In this document: piece after piece, positions 1-8,876 of the stretch
How positions within the stretch are numbered: the stretch's first letter is position 1
Layout: every line of letters starts with the position of its first letter
DNA from: Agrocybe praecox
Lineage: Eukaryota > Basidiomycota > Agaricomycetes > Agaricales > Agrocybaceae
Length of the DNA stretch: 20,877 nucleotides
Direction: 5' to 3'
Assembly: GCA_964017145.1 (NCBI GenBank)
Contig: CAXHKQ010000221.1
Span: 1 to 20,877, forward strand
The notes under the pieces: model-generated
What the model was told of the DNA's origin: nothing
Seen by the model: the letters and a program-made list of their open reading frames with translations, nothing else
Databases searched by the model: none
Position numbers and translations under genes: made by a program

Positions 1-73
1 GGCTAGTATATTTAACCAATAATAATATAATGGAATACATCAATGCAACGAGTGTGCATAGTTCGACGAGAAA

Positions 74-977
74 TATTAGGTGTATAACCTTGCTCATGCC
101 GTTTTTTGTCCAACTTTGGGAATTAATTGTGGAGAAACGGCTACATATTTCTTGTTCAAAATACAGACCCTTGTTAGATACAACTTTTAGCTATATTTTT
201 GGTAGCATCCGGATTTCGGGGCCTTACAACGGGTCATCTCTTGTAGCGATTTATGTAACAGTCAAATTTTTCACATATTCATGAAAACGGGAGTCCTCGA
301 CAAAGAGGCATAGGGCCATCGATCGGGACAAGATGTATTTAGATGGAGCCAAGTCCGAAGAGTACAGCGGGGGGGGTCAGATCTCCCATTTCGGACTTCC
401 CAGGTATTATTAAACATTTTTTGCGATGAGGTGTCGAGTATTGTCATACAGGAAAATTACTTTATTGCCTCTTTTATTCAATTGAGGCCGCCTTTCTTTC
501 ATTGATCGACTCAAACGCATCAATTTCGTTCAGTATCGATCCCCTCTGTTGATTTCACTTGGCCTCAGCCCTTAATAACACACCAAACAGATCTGGTCCC
601 ACAAAAACACCAAAAGGCCTAAGACTCTGAAATCACAATTTTTGAAGCTTTGAATTCACTCGCGACATGAACTTTATCATCAAGAGCAGCCTCGCCGTAA
701 TTTTCTGAGCGCATCGATGAGCCTCAGCCTCACTGGTCTTAGAGTTAAACATGAAAAGCAACACTTCCCGCAAATGACGAAAATTCGGCGCGAACACGGA
801 CATGTTTGACTGGGCATAAGTCTGTGGCGCAAATTTATTTGGGACTATGTTTTGATGCAATATTGTTGACAGATGCCCAAGCTTGCTCCATGTTTACTTT
901 GATCAATTTGCATCAGTCAGAACGACCGCTATAGACTCATATACAAAAACGGCATGAGCAAGGTTATACACCTAATA
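74..977 (-). mobile_element. Mariner-type DNA transposon remnant with 33-bp perfect inverted repeats
   Basis: Positions 74-106 and 945-977 are perfect reverse complements over 33 bp. The left end begins TATTAGGTGTATAACCTTGC. The outermost TA at both ends fits the TA target duplication of the Tc1/mariner superfamily. The 900-bp length is short for a full mariner, in keeping with internal deletion. The interior holds a decayed minus-strand transposase, listed separately. Confidence 0.8.
130..860 (-). pseudogene. Mariner transposase pseudogene
   Basis: Read on the minus strand, the segment near 820-700 gives NFRHLREVLLFMFNSKTSEA followed by EAHR, the first helix-turn-helix of mariner transposases. 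Further on come WDQICLVCY with a stop, LMRLSR, a DNTRHLIAKN segment near 450-420 (the DNARPH region), SSDLAPSKY near 350 (the YSPDLAP motif) and IRMLP near 205. These come in the right order but with several stops, frame changes and a large internal deletion that removes the first catalytic region. It cannot make an active transposase. Confidence 0.75.
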
Positions 978-1576
978 CGTTCGTAACGTAAAGTTTGTAC
1001 ATGACAGCGATTCTCAAAAGAGTTCTCAGATTTGTGGTAGCATCGGATCTTCACTTTGACGTCAAAGGAACTCGCGATTTAATTAATCAACGCTGGTGAT
1101 GCTTTAGTAAGAAAATGGTCGATGCAGAGCTCATAGAAATAAATGTAAACATTATGCGTAGAGTAAACCATAGCAGGGAACATGGTTTATTTAATTGTGA
1201 ATTCCAATAAAATTAAGATATAGAATACAATAATAGAAACTATCATTAATTCAATGATTCTAAAGATACTGATGATACACAAATTTGCAATTGTTCTACT
1301 TACGTTGAATGACTATTATATTCCAGTATAAAAGAATAAAGGGAGACGTAGTTGATTTCACTTTTGAAAAGTACATTGTACATAATATTCTATACAAGAA
1401 TCGTTCTGACTCATTTTATACACGTAAATTTGAATCTACGACGATTACCCTAGAATAAGAATAATAAGAATAAGAACTCGCGAAAGAAATAAGAGAAGCA
1501 ATCAAGTCATACAATAATTACATGGAGCATAATGCTCAACACAATAATAATAAATTAATGCTCCTCCCAATCGCAG
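978..1576 (+). other. AT-rich intron, no gene recognised
   Basis: Sequence between the mariner element and the first recognised ferlin exon. It is AT-rich, has no open frame resembling ferlin C2A or C2B, and shows no repeat that I can see. It is presumably the 3' part of the intron that precedes exon 1 of the window. Confidence 0.6.
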
Positions 1577-1639
1577 TACTTCGTCTTCGATTTCCACATG
1601 GCACCGGTTATGCTCTTCGACAAGATCATCACCCTGTCG
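1577..1639 (+). CDS. Ferlin exon 1 of window: C2B core
   Basis: A 63-nt exon of 21 codons, phase 0 at both ends. It encodes YFVFDFHMAPVMLFDKIITL plus S. This matches the otoferlin C2B stretch in which a YFVFDFH motif is followed by FDKII. The acceptor is a pyrimidine-rich run ending in CGCAG at 1576, and the donor is GTATGT at 1640. The reading frame joins without a break to either of the next two candidate exons. No upstream exon could be recognised in 1-1576, so the preceding coding sequence, including C2A and the start codon, lies outside the window. Confidence 0.85.
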
Positions 1640-1785
1640 GTATGTATTACATCAGTTGCGACAGATATCATTGCGTGCTCATCTGCGCGTGTGCGACACT
1701 CGGATTCGTATGTGTATGTGTATAAATGAAAAACCACCATTTCCACCATCGTCGTCCCGCGCCGCAACTGCCGGATGGTGTCTAG

Positions 1786-1870
1786 GTGATCCATTCGCGG
1801 ACGTTCTTGCGCTCGGGCACCGTCGTCGGTTCGTTCAAAATCGATTTGAAAACGGTTTACGATACAACGG
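1786..1870 (+). CDS. Ferlin exon 2a: first of two alternative C2B exons
   Basis: An 85-nt exon that enters in phase 0 after TCTAG and leaves in phase 1 at a GTACTG donor. It encodes 28 residues beginning VIHSRTFLRSGTVVGSFKID, very close to the vertebrate otoferlin C2B segment at the same place. Joined to the exon at 3235, the split codon becomes GAC (Asp) and the protein continues [10 protein letters not shown], as in otoferlin. A second exon of the same length and phases, encoding a related segment, follows at 3013. This copy is the more otoferlin-like of the two and is probably the default form. The downstream donor is not a strong consensus. Confidence 0.85.
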
Positions 1871-3012
1871 GTACTGGTCGCTTTCAACACACATCCCCAA
1901 CATTTTCTCCTCCCCCATATATTCAATTTTCTCGCTCTCGTTCGTTCCTCGTTCATGTTCATGAGTGGTATGAATGTTTGTGTCTGCGTTTCTGCCTGTC
2001 TGTCTGCGCTGCGCTGCTGGTATCGTTATCATGAGTGTGTATCGTTATTTTTCTATCGGTTGATGGATATTTTCGTCTACCAGTATTATGCATATGAAAT
2101 CGCATTACCGTGATAAAGAGCTGTATATTCGCAAGGACTGCACATTTTCTATCAGAATATTGTTGTTTATTGATTCGATCATTTACAAACAATACACACA
2201 TTGAATTTATTTCGATAAACGATCTTGTGAATTCGGCGAAAGCCATTCGACATTTCTACAAAAACTCCTCTGTTTTTGTTTAACCATTTTCCACTTTATT
2301 GGTGATGTATTCCACTGATTTGTATTATACAAATGAGAAGGAAAATTAAAACCTGAAAAAGTCAATAGAATTTCAATTTAGAAGAACGCTGTGTGAAAGT
2401 AAAACGTTATATTATTGATAAGCTAAGCACCATACGAAAAACACATTTTATTCTCATTTCTGAGCCCTGGATGTTTTTATCAGACACATTTGTTTTAGCT
2501 GGTCTAGATGACACTAGACGTGAAACCATCATGACATTTTATTTGATTTTGTTGATACGAAGACTCCAAGGACAATGTCCGAAAATGGTATTAACCGAAC
2601 ACATAATATTGAATTAATAATAATTTGTGGGCTTTTCCAATAGATATTGAAATTTGTTCAAGCTGCATATTGTTGGTTGAAAATTCGAATTATTCACAAA
2701 AAATAATCCAAATAGAAAATGTTCGGTCCTTCTCCTCATATGTATAAGACTGGTAAACATGTGTATACTGTATACTTATTCAATTTTCCTTTCCCTTTGT
2801 TCGGTATATGCCTGTACTGTAATGTGCGTGTGTGTTTGCGTTTGCACACGCAATTTCCAACACTCTCGATGTCACTCTCGATGTTGTGTCTGCTACATAC
2901 TCCTGCTACACTCTCTGACTGTCGACTGTGTATCGTGCCACTTCAATTGCTCGGAATGCTCGGAATGATTTGTGTCATGTGAACTTCAACAACATACGCC
3001 AATCGCGAAAAG
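1871..3012 (+). other. Intron between the two alternative C2B exons
   Basis: A 1,142-nt AT-rich stretch between exon 2a and exon 2b, with no coding signal. Near its end it has GT-rich and pyrimidine-rich patches (about 2820-2935), including a 12-nt duplication CACTCTCGATGT. It is too long for steric interference alone to enforce exclusive splicing of its flanking exons. Confidence 0.6.
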
Positions 3013-3097
3013 GTGCTCCAAAGCCGGAGCGTCCTGCGACCGAATGTGCTGGTCGGCTCGTTCAAGCTGGACGTGGCCACCGCCTGGATGCAGAAAG
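3013..3097 (+). CDS. Ferlin exon 2b: second, divergent alternative C2B exon
   Basis: An 85-nt exon that enters in phase 0 after GCGAAAAG and leaves in phase 1 at a GTAATG donor. It encodes 28 residues beginning VLQSRSVLRPNVLVGSFKLD. By hand count, 12 of 28 residues are identical to exon 2a, including the VGSFK-D core, so it is the same piece of C2B in another version. The split codon with the next exon again gives Asp. The sequence before it (ACTTCAACAACATACGCC) is a poor pyrimidine tract, so its use may depend on regulation. Open reading, matching phase and high GC make a functional exon much more likely than a relic. Confidence 0.8.
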
Positions 3098-3234
3098 GTA
3101 ATGAAGCATGCTCAACAATATTTATTCTTCTCCTCTGCCGTCTGTGTGTAATGTGCTGTGTAATTTGATTTTGCGGACAGTCGTGTGTATTTCAGAGATA
3201 TTGATATGTGATTGATTTGATTTCCGTTGGCTAG

Positions 3235-3391
3235 ACCATCAATTCTTTCATAAATGGGCGCTGCTCACCGATCCGGAGGATTTCATCAGCGGTCCGAAGG
3301 GCTACTTGAAATGCGACATCGGGATCATTGGCAAGGGGGATACGGTGAAGGTGCCGCAGAAGTCGGAGAAGGATCCGGATGATATTGAGGC
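3235..3391 (+). CDS. Ferlin exon 3: FerI region after C2B
   Basis: A 157-nt exon that enters in phase 1 after GGCTAG and leaves in phase 2 at a strong GTGAGT donor. After the shared Asp codon it reads [20 protein letters not shown], then [19 protein letters not shown] and an acidic tail ending DPDDIEA. This is the FerI region that lies between C2B and C2C in ferlins. The acidic DDIE motif is followed in otoferlin by NLLLP, and exon 4 supplies exactly that. In the wrong phase this exon meets stops (TGA about 80 nt in, or an early TAA), which is important for the alternative exons upstream. Confidence 0.9.
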
Positions 3392-3739
3392 GTGAGTAAT
3401 AATGTGGAGTGAATGTAATTTAGAACATGGGGCCGAAATAACTTAGTGACTCAATTACCATTGTACTGCTATACATACTTTTATATCGTTATTTATTCTA
3501 TTTTATTTCTGGAAACTTCATTACAGTGGGTAAACAATACGAAGTTAACAAGACATTTGCTGGACTTTTGGTCTTATTACCACAGAACTGGGTGCTCCAA
3601 ATATACTACATATTCATGTATGAAGAAGAGTAATCTTTCCTCATTGACATTGTTCATATTTCGATTGAAGATTGAGCCACCATGGATTTCATTCGAACCA
3701 TCTCGGTGATATTGTGTTTTGTATTCATATTATGGGTCA

Positions 3740-3758
3740 CTAGCCGCTTCGCGGCTAG
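3740..3758. repeat. Perfect 8-bp stem hairpin CTAGCCGC-TTC-GCGGCTAG
   Basis: Two 8-bp arms separated by three bases form a GC-rich hairpin in AT-rich intron. On the minus strand it ends CTAG followed by T, which resembles a Helitron 3' end. However, the CTAG is part of the stem rather than a few bases after it. It is possibly a transposon terminus, and the identity is unproven. Confidence 0.5.
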
Positions 3759-3760
3759 CG

Positions 3761-3800
3761 TGTATCCAAAGAGTCGATCGTGTATCTGAATAGTCGATCG
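3761..3800 (+). repeat. Tandem pair of 20-bp units
   Basis: Positions 3761-3780 and 3781-3800 are two adjacent copies of TGTATC..A.AGTCGATCG that differ at three positions. They start two bases after the GC-rich hairpin, so both may be the terminus of one mobile element. Confidence 0.7.
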
Positions 3801-4942
3801 AATTCATCAACAAAATCAAACCAAACACGAAAAAACAATCAAACACGGTGGCTGTGCATTATCTTGAATGCACTTGGATCAAACACTTTTTGAGAAGTTT
3901 CAATTTTTCAGAGTTCAAAGGGAGAACACGCGGAACCACCACCACGCGTGCGAATATGCAATATATTCGCTCCATAAACCGTATTTTCGCAGGTGTTTCT
4001 CCTGACTTCAAATTCATATTCTATCCATTTGTTTTCGTGCACTCGCTGTCGTTAAGAAGTTTACATATTCAATTCGCCGAAATGTTATATTAATGCTGAG
4101 ATTGGTAACATCCCATACTATCTTCATGTGCTCACGTTTCACCGCACTTAAAGCAATATAGAGAAACAAATTATAATGGTGCGACACGTGTCAAACTATT
4201 ATTCAAGTATAGCAATACAAAAATTAACATGGGGCGAAGAGTGTTAACGTTAACAAAAAAAAGTGTTCACGAAATGAAATGTCTCCATTCCGCAGCTCTG
4301 ATTAAAAAAGCGTTAAAAGGCATAAAATTGTCTTGGCTGTAGCATGTTGAACCACCAAACTATTTCAGTGTTAACATTTTCCTGTTGGAAAAACATTGAA
4401 GACATTTCCAGCAGTCAATCGTCGACAGACATACGCATAAAAACATAGATTGAAATATTGCACGCAGTGTCGGAAGATATGTTTATTGAAGGAATGTGTT
4501 TGGGTACAGTATGAATGATTCCGTGTGATATCGTTTCTCCAACATATTCTTCGATTGCCTGGAAAGTCTAATTTTTGTCAGACATACTTCTTTCGCTGTC
4601 GTTAAGGGAATAATTAAAAATTCACTTGAAAAAATACAGTTTTTTCTCATTATTGTTGTGAATGGGTTAACTTGTCGTTAATGGGTTAATATTTTCTATT
4701 TTATATGTATCATGTTTCATGTTTTAGCAGCGACAGGAACTCATTTTTTTGGGTTCGCAAGAACATAATGTAATGGAAAATACATTTTCCTGATATTTTC
4801 CTTCACCGCGAGCTTTTCCTAGATTTACTTTTCATGTAACCGATTTCCATCTGTGATAAACAAACATGTGAATTTTCATAACAATCGGACCGGCCAATAA
4901 GTAATTCGGCAATTACCATAATTGCTAGAAAATGGTTATGGC

Positions 4943-5036
4943 GTTTGTGTGTGTGTGTGTGCGTGTGTGTGTGTAGGTGTGTATGAGTATGTGTGTGTAT
5001 ATGTGTATATTACTGTGTGAGTGTGTGTGTTTGTGG
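4943..5036 (+). repeat. GT/TG-rich microsatellite
   Basis: An imperfect run of GT dinucleotides interrupted by GC, TA and AG steps. The His/Thr-rich and Cys/Val-rich open frames over it in both directions come from the repeat and are not genes. Confidence 0.9.
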
Positions 5037-5549
5037 ATCGATGTGTGGGTCGATCCGTGGGTGTTTGTTGCTGTCCAGTGATTCAATATTGGCCTGTTGG
5101 TACTGGCACTGCGCATTCTTTGTATGTGTGTATCCGTGTGAGCAAATTTCGTGTTTTCACTGCTTGCGATGCTTATATCACGACAACGGTGCAATATATC
5201 TTACAAAACCAAATTCTAAAACCACCTCAAAGGATGGGCGCACACGTGTGCCAAAACCCACATGTGATTCGTCTAGTGGTTCTCAAACGTAAGAGTCACA
5301 AAGAAGCAAAAGTTTGTGCTTTATGTATTAAGATTGGTTGTATAGCACGAACTAATGAATTGCCGCTTTGATTCCTCCACATGATGTCTGTACAATGTAT
5401 TCAAATTGAATTGAATGGGCGATATAATGAGATTATTGCTACTGTTTGCAGTTGAGATGCTGTATTCAGCAACATCTGGATCTAAAGTAAGAGGAAAGTT
5501 CACAACACGAACGAACTCAATTTTCGTCCGTTCTCTGAAATATAAATAG

Positions 5550-5871
5550 CACATTTTCGATAACTGTCTATTGACATGTGCCCTGTCTAGGTAGACGTGA
5601 GTATTGGAGGACTGAGTTTAAGTTTAGTATGGACACATGTCGATATACCACAGTTTTGTCATGAGGGCTACCTCTGAAGAGTTGTAGCCAGTCAAAAAGG
5701 CATAATTCGATACTCCCATACAATAACACAATCTTGGGATGTTCATAACTTCCGCCACAGGTCCCATTGGCAAGAATCCTGACACAAGTATATCTTTATT
5801 TTGCAACTAGTTTCTACCATGAAAGAGATTTTTCGAGTGCGTTCATCGAACCCTGACTCTCCCCTTGTTAG
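5550..5871 (+). repeat. Dispersed repeat R1, copy 1
   Basis: It matches 12066-12403 in direct orientation over most of its length. Shared blocks include CACATTTTCGATAACTG at the start, TTCGATACTCCCATAC in the middle, CCCATTGGCAAGAATCCTGA and CCCCTTGT at the end. A rearranged relative lies at 15169-15545, and related terminal sequence occurs at 9005-9335. It looks like a family of non-autonomous elements whose class I do not recognise. Confidence 0.75.
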
Positions 5872-5952
5872 CGAATTCCACTACTGAATTCATAAGAAAG
5901 GAGAGTTTCCGGAAATAGAACAAAATATTTCAAATACAATTTTATTTTTGAA

Positions 5953-6030
5953 TGGCGCTGGGGAAGAGTGCCTGTCTCACGATCTGGAAGCTCCGGTTAT
6001 AATCCCCGGTTCGGGTTAGGATTTTATTTT
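5953..6030 (+). mobile_element. tRNA-derived SINE fragment
   Basis: TGGCGCTGGGGAAGAGTGCC resembles a polymerase III A box. About 30 nt later, GGTTATAATCC resembles a B box (GGTTCGAATCC), and the spacing is right for a tRNA-like promoter. It does not look like a functional tRNA, and I did not recognise a matching acceptor stem. Mosquito genomes carry tRNA-derived SINEs of this type, but which family this is cannot be told here. Confidence 0.45.
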
Positions 6031-6263
6031 GAACGATGGTCAAAAGATTAAAGGGGTTGTTCTTTGGAGCACTGTTATAACGACATCAGAAGAATCCAGA
6101 ATCGGGCTAAGTCTTGCTACTCGCTGATAAACTAGCAAGCAAAAATAATATGAGATGTTTCAAAATTATGTATTTTAGCTGATTCTGTGGATCGAATTCA
6201 TAGTTCCTATTTTTGTCAGTTCACTTCAAAAATCTACCTCAATCTCTCTCCCTCCAAACTCAG

Positions 6264-7548
6264 CAATCTCCTCCTCCCCGACGGCGTGCCCATCGAGCGC
6301 CAGCGCGCCAAGTTCGTCGTCAAAATCTACCGTGCCGACGGCCTGCCCCGCATGAACTCCTCCATCATGGCCAACATGAAGCGCGCCTTCACCGGCGAGG
6401 TCAAAGATCTCGTCTCGCCCTACGTCCAGGTCTCCTTTGCCGGCCTGTCCGGCAAAACGACCGTCAAAAAGCACTCCTACGCTCCCGTTTGGAACGAGCA
6501 GCTCGTCTTCACCGAGATGTTTCCACCCCTGTGTCAGCGCATCAAGATCCAGCTGCGCGACGCCGATCCGGTGAAGCCGGCCATCATCGGCACGCACTAC
6601 ATCGACCTGAAGCAGATCTCCAACGATGGCGAGAAGGGATTTTTGCCAACCTTTGGGCCGGCGTTCGTCAATCTGTACGGCTCGACGAGGGACTACAGTC
6701 TGCTGGATTCCAATGCGACGCTGAACTCTGGTTTGGGCGAGGGTGTGAGCTATCGGGCAAGGTTGCTGATAGCCATTCGCACGGAGATCACGGACAATGT
6801 GGACATGTGTGCTGATAAGAATGTCGAGCTGGAACCGACGCTGGCTATCGCAGAGTCGGCTTACTCAAAATCGGAGGAGTTCTTCCTGTTTGGCACGATC
6901 ATGGAGGCGTCGATGATCGATCGGAAGCTGTGCGAGCGGGCAGTGTACTTTGAGCTGAGCATGGGCAATGCGGGAAACAGTCTGGATGGACACAACGAGT
7001 CGTCGGCGTCGTGCAACAATCTAAACGATGACGACGATGATCGACTGGTGGTGGTGGACACGACGAGTTATAGTTCGACGACGTCGAGCAGCAAGCCGAC
7101 TTCGCATGACCGACAGCATTACTATCTGCCCTATTGGGACTACAAGCCGTGCATGGATGTGAGGTGCTACTTTCCGGATCTGAGGAGACGCATGTACAAT
7201 AGCAATATGCTGGCGAAGATGACGGAACGGATGGAGGAGGGACTGCTGGAGACGAATGCGATGCTGAACGATGACGATCCGAGGGCGGAGGTGCGGCTGC
7301 GGGCGGTGCTGGAGGAGGTGGCGGCGGCGTGTGTGCAGTATGGGGCGATTACGAAGGCGGCGGCGTCGGGACCGGGGACGGGAAAGACGAAGTTGGACAA
7401 GGAGCGGATGAAGCTGTGCCAGCGCGAGGTGGAGCAGGTGGGGAATATGTCGCGGAATTTGAGGGCGCTGGTGACGCGGAATTCGATGCGGGAGCGGTAT
7501 AAGACGGCGCAGTCGTATTTGCAGCGGTTGCGGTTTTTGGTGAATGAT
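6264..7548 (+). CDS. Ferlin exon 4: C2C and following helical/linker region
   Basis: A 1,285-nt exon that enters in phase 2 after AACTCAG and leaves in phase 0 at GTGAGT. It opens NLLLPDGVPIERQRAKFVVK and the C2C domain covers about residues 8-135 of the exon. The motif GFLPTFGPAFVNLYGSTRDY and GEGVSYRARLL match otoferlin. A central low-complexity insert (about residues 245-290, with five consecutive Asp and many Ser and Thr) replaces the acidic insert found here in vertebrates. After it come YLPYWDYKP and a helical stretch ending LRFLVND. Oddity: the calcium-ligand Asp of the usual DPY motif is Ser in C2C (DLVSPYVQV, codon 6415-6417). The open frame continues upstream of 6264, but the intron sequence before the acceptor does not resemble ferlin. 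Confidence 0.93.
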
Positions 7549-8223
7549 GTGAGTAGAGAACGGGTGGCTCCTTCCTACATTTGGTCTATACGAGCTTACA
7601 AATGATCTTATTGATATTGAAGAGAGTAGGGATTGGAAATGGGATGGTTTTCTTCAGAATTGCATCGCACCTCACAAAGCCACTTCAAGTCTAATTTGTT
7701 GTATCAAGGTTGTAAATTTTATAAGGAGAAGAAAGAGACAGAAAAAGAAAAAACAGAGCTATATCGCTTACGCTCGCTACGAACGAGGTACGAGATGTTA
7801 GCTTGTACGCTCAATCTGGTTCTTCATCTACATCAAGGAGTGTTGGGCTGTATTTGGAATACAAAGCTTTTACAGTACCAGCTTTTACTAGATCGAAATC
7901 AGCGCTCAACTTCACTGATAGAGATAACTGTCAATCCAACATTTACGTCGCGTTGCTGGTTAATGGTGCCTTTAAATGGGCAAACATGCTTTTATCACCT
8001 CGTCAGAGATCTTGTTAGCTTTTTTCCCACCTCGTAATAATAATATAGGAACTCGTAAGATCTTCTAGGTGCTCTAAAATATATTTTTAGCTCGCGTAAG
8101 ACCTCGTAAGAATGGAAGGATTGATCCCACTTTTAGAGTGGAATAACTTCAGGAAAAATAACACCTGGAAAATCAGGGATTATTCCTCGATTATAAACCT
8201 CCTTTCCTCCACCCCCACCACAG
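7549..8223 (+). other. Intron 4, nothing recognised
   Basis: A 675-nt intron. A region near 7720-8100 repeats short motifs such as ACCTCGTAA and ACTCGTAAG several times. An open frame at 7803-8018 is unlike any ferlin segment and has no family resemblance that I can see. It ends in a strong C-rich tract before exon 5. Confidence 0.55.
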
Positions 8224-8700
8224 CCCCAACACTCCCTCCCCGACATCTTCGTCTGGCTGATCGCCAACGGCAAACGCATCGCCTACCATCGCATCAGTGC
8301 CCGCCACCTCATCTTCTCGCCCAACGACGCCGAGGCGGGCGCCCAGTGCGGTCGCATGCAGACGGTCGTCCTCAAGCTGCCCGGCAAGCAGGCGGTCGCC
8401 AACACGCCCGCCAGCTGGTGCGTGCCGGCCAAGCTTTCGCTCTACCTGTGGCTGGGTGTGCTGGCGCACAAGCAGCACTTTTTCGGCGGTCTGCCGCGTG
8501 GCTTCGACATGTCGCCGGAGTTGCGCAATGCGGAGCGTATTGGTGCTCTTGCGCCAGCGAATATTCACTACATGGAGAAGCACGTGTTCCAGTTGCGTGC
8601 GCATGTGTATCAGGCGCGCTCGTTGATTGGATCGGATGCGTCGGGTTTGAGTGATCCGTACGCGTGCGTGTATATTACGGAGTTCTGCAAGAGAACGCAG
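8224..8700 (+). CDS. Ferlin exon 5: FerB and start of C2D
   Basis: A 477-nt exon, phase 0 at both ends, with a C-rich polypyrimidine tract and acceptor CCACCACAG and donor GTGAGA. It begins PQHSLPDIFVWLIANGKRIA, the FerB signature; joined to exon 4 it gives LRFLVND-PQHSLPDIF, the order seen in otoferlin. The middle holds VLKLPGK and LYLWLGV. The last 40 residues open C2D with FQLRAHVYQARSLIGSDASG and then LSDPYACVYI. The Asp residues of the first calcium-binding loop of C2D are present. The domain is completed by exon 6. Confidence 0.93.
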
Positions 8701-8876
8701 GTGAGAGGTGTTTTGATTATTTGTTCTTACAACTTCATGTTGTAGTTCCAACCTTATTGTGGGACCGTATTTAGGACAAGAGTGAGGGCAAATTTTGTAA
8801 ACAGATCTTCAAAAACGAAAAACATTTTAGATGTCCGATTTCCCTCTCCACAAACGAAAATAAGCAAGCATTTCGT

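Larger units (their letters stand above)
3392..6263 (+). other. Intron 3, with repeats and a SINE-like fragment
   Basis: A 2.9-kb intron. It contains a hairpin and tandem 20-mers near 3740-3800, a long GT-rich microsatellite near 4945-5035, one copy of a dispersed repeat at 5550-5871 and a tRNA-like fragment near 5953-6020. No further ferlin exon or independent gene was recognised. The small open frames here are repeat-encoded or random. Confidence 0.6.

Noticed and set aside
4925..5371. His/Thr-rich and Cys/Val-rich open frames on both strands
   Set aside because: They translate a GT microsatellite and its flanks, and have no codon bias like the exons.
6187..6263. Upstream extension of exon 4 as coding
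   Set aside because: It is in frame but is AT-rich and unlike ferlin, and the CTCAG acceptor at 6263 joins exactly to exon 3 to give DDIEA-NLLLP.
6213..6815. 200-residue frame inside exon 4 in another phase
   Set aside because: A shadow of the ferlin frame in GC-rich coding DNA. The ferlin frame is supported by homology. Similar shadows over exons 5, 6 and 8 were also left out.
7803..8018. 71-residue open frame in intron 4 as a possible extra exon
   Set aside because: No similarity to ferlin at this position. Exons 4 and 5 already join in frame in the conserved order LRFLVND-PQHS, and no convincing splice sites surround it.
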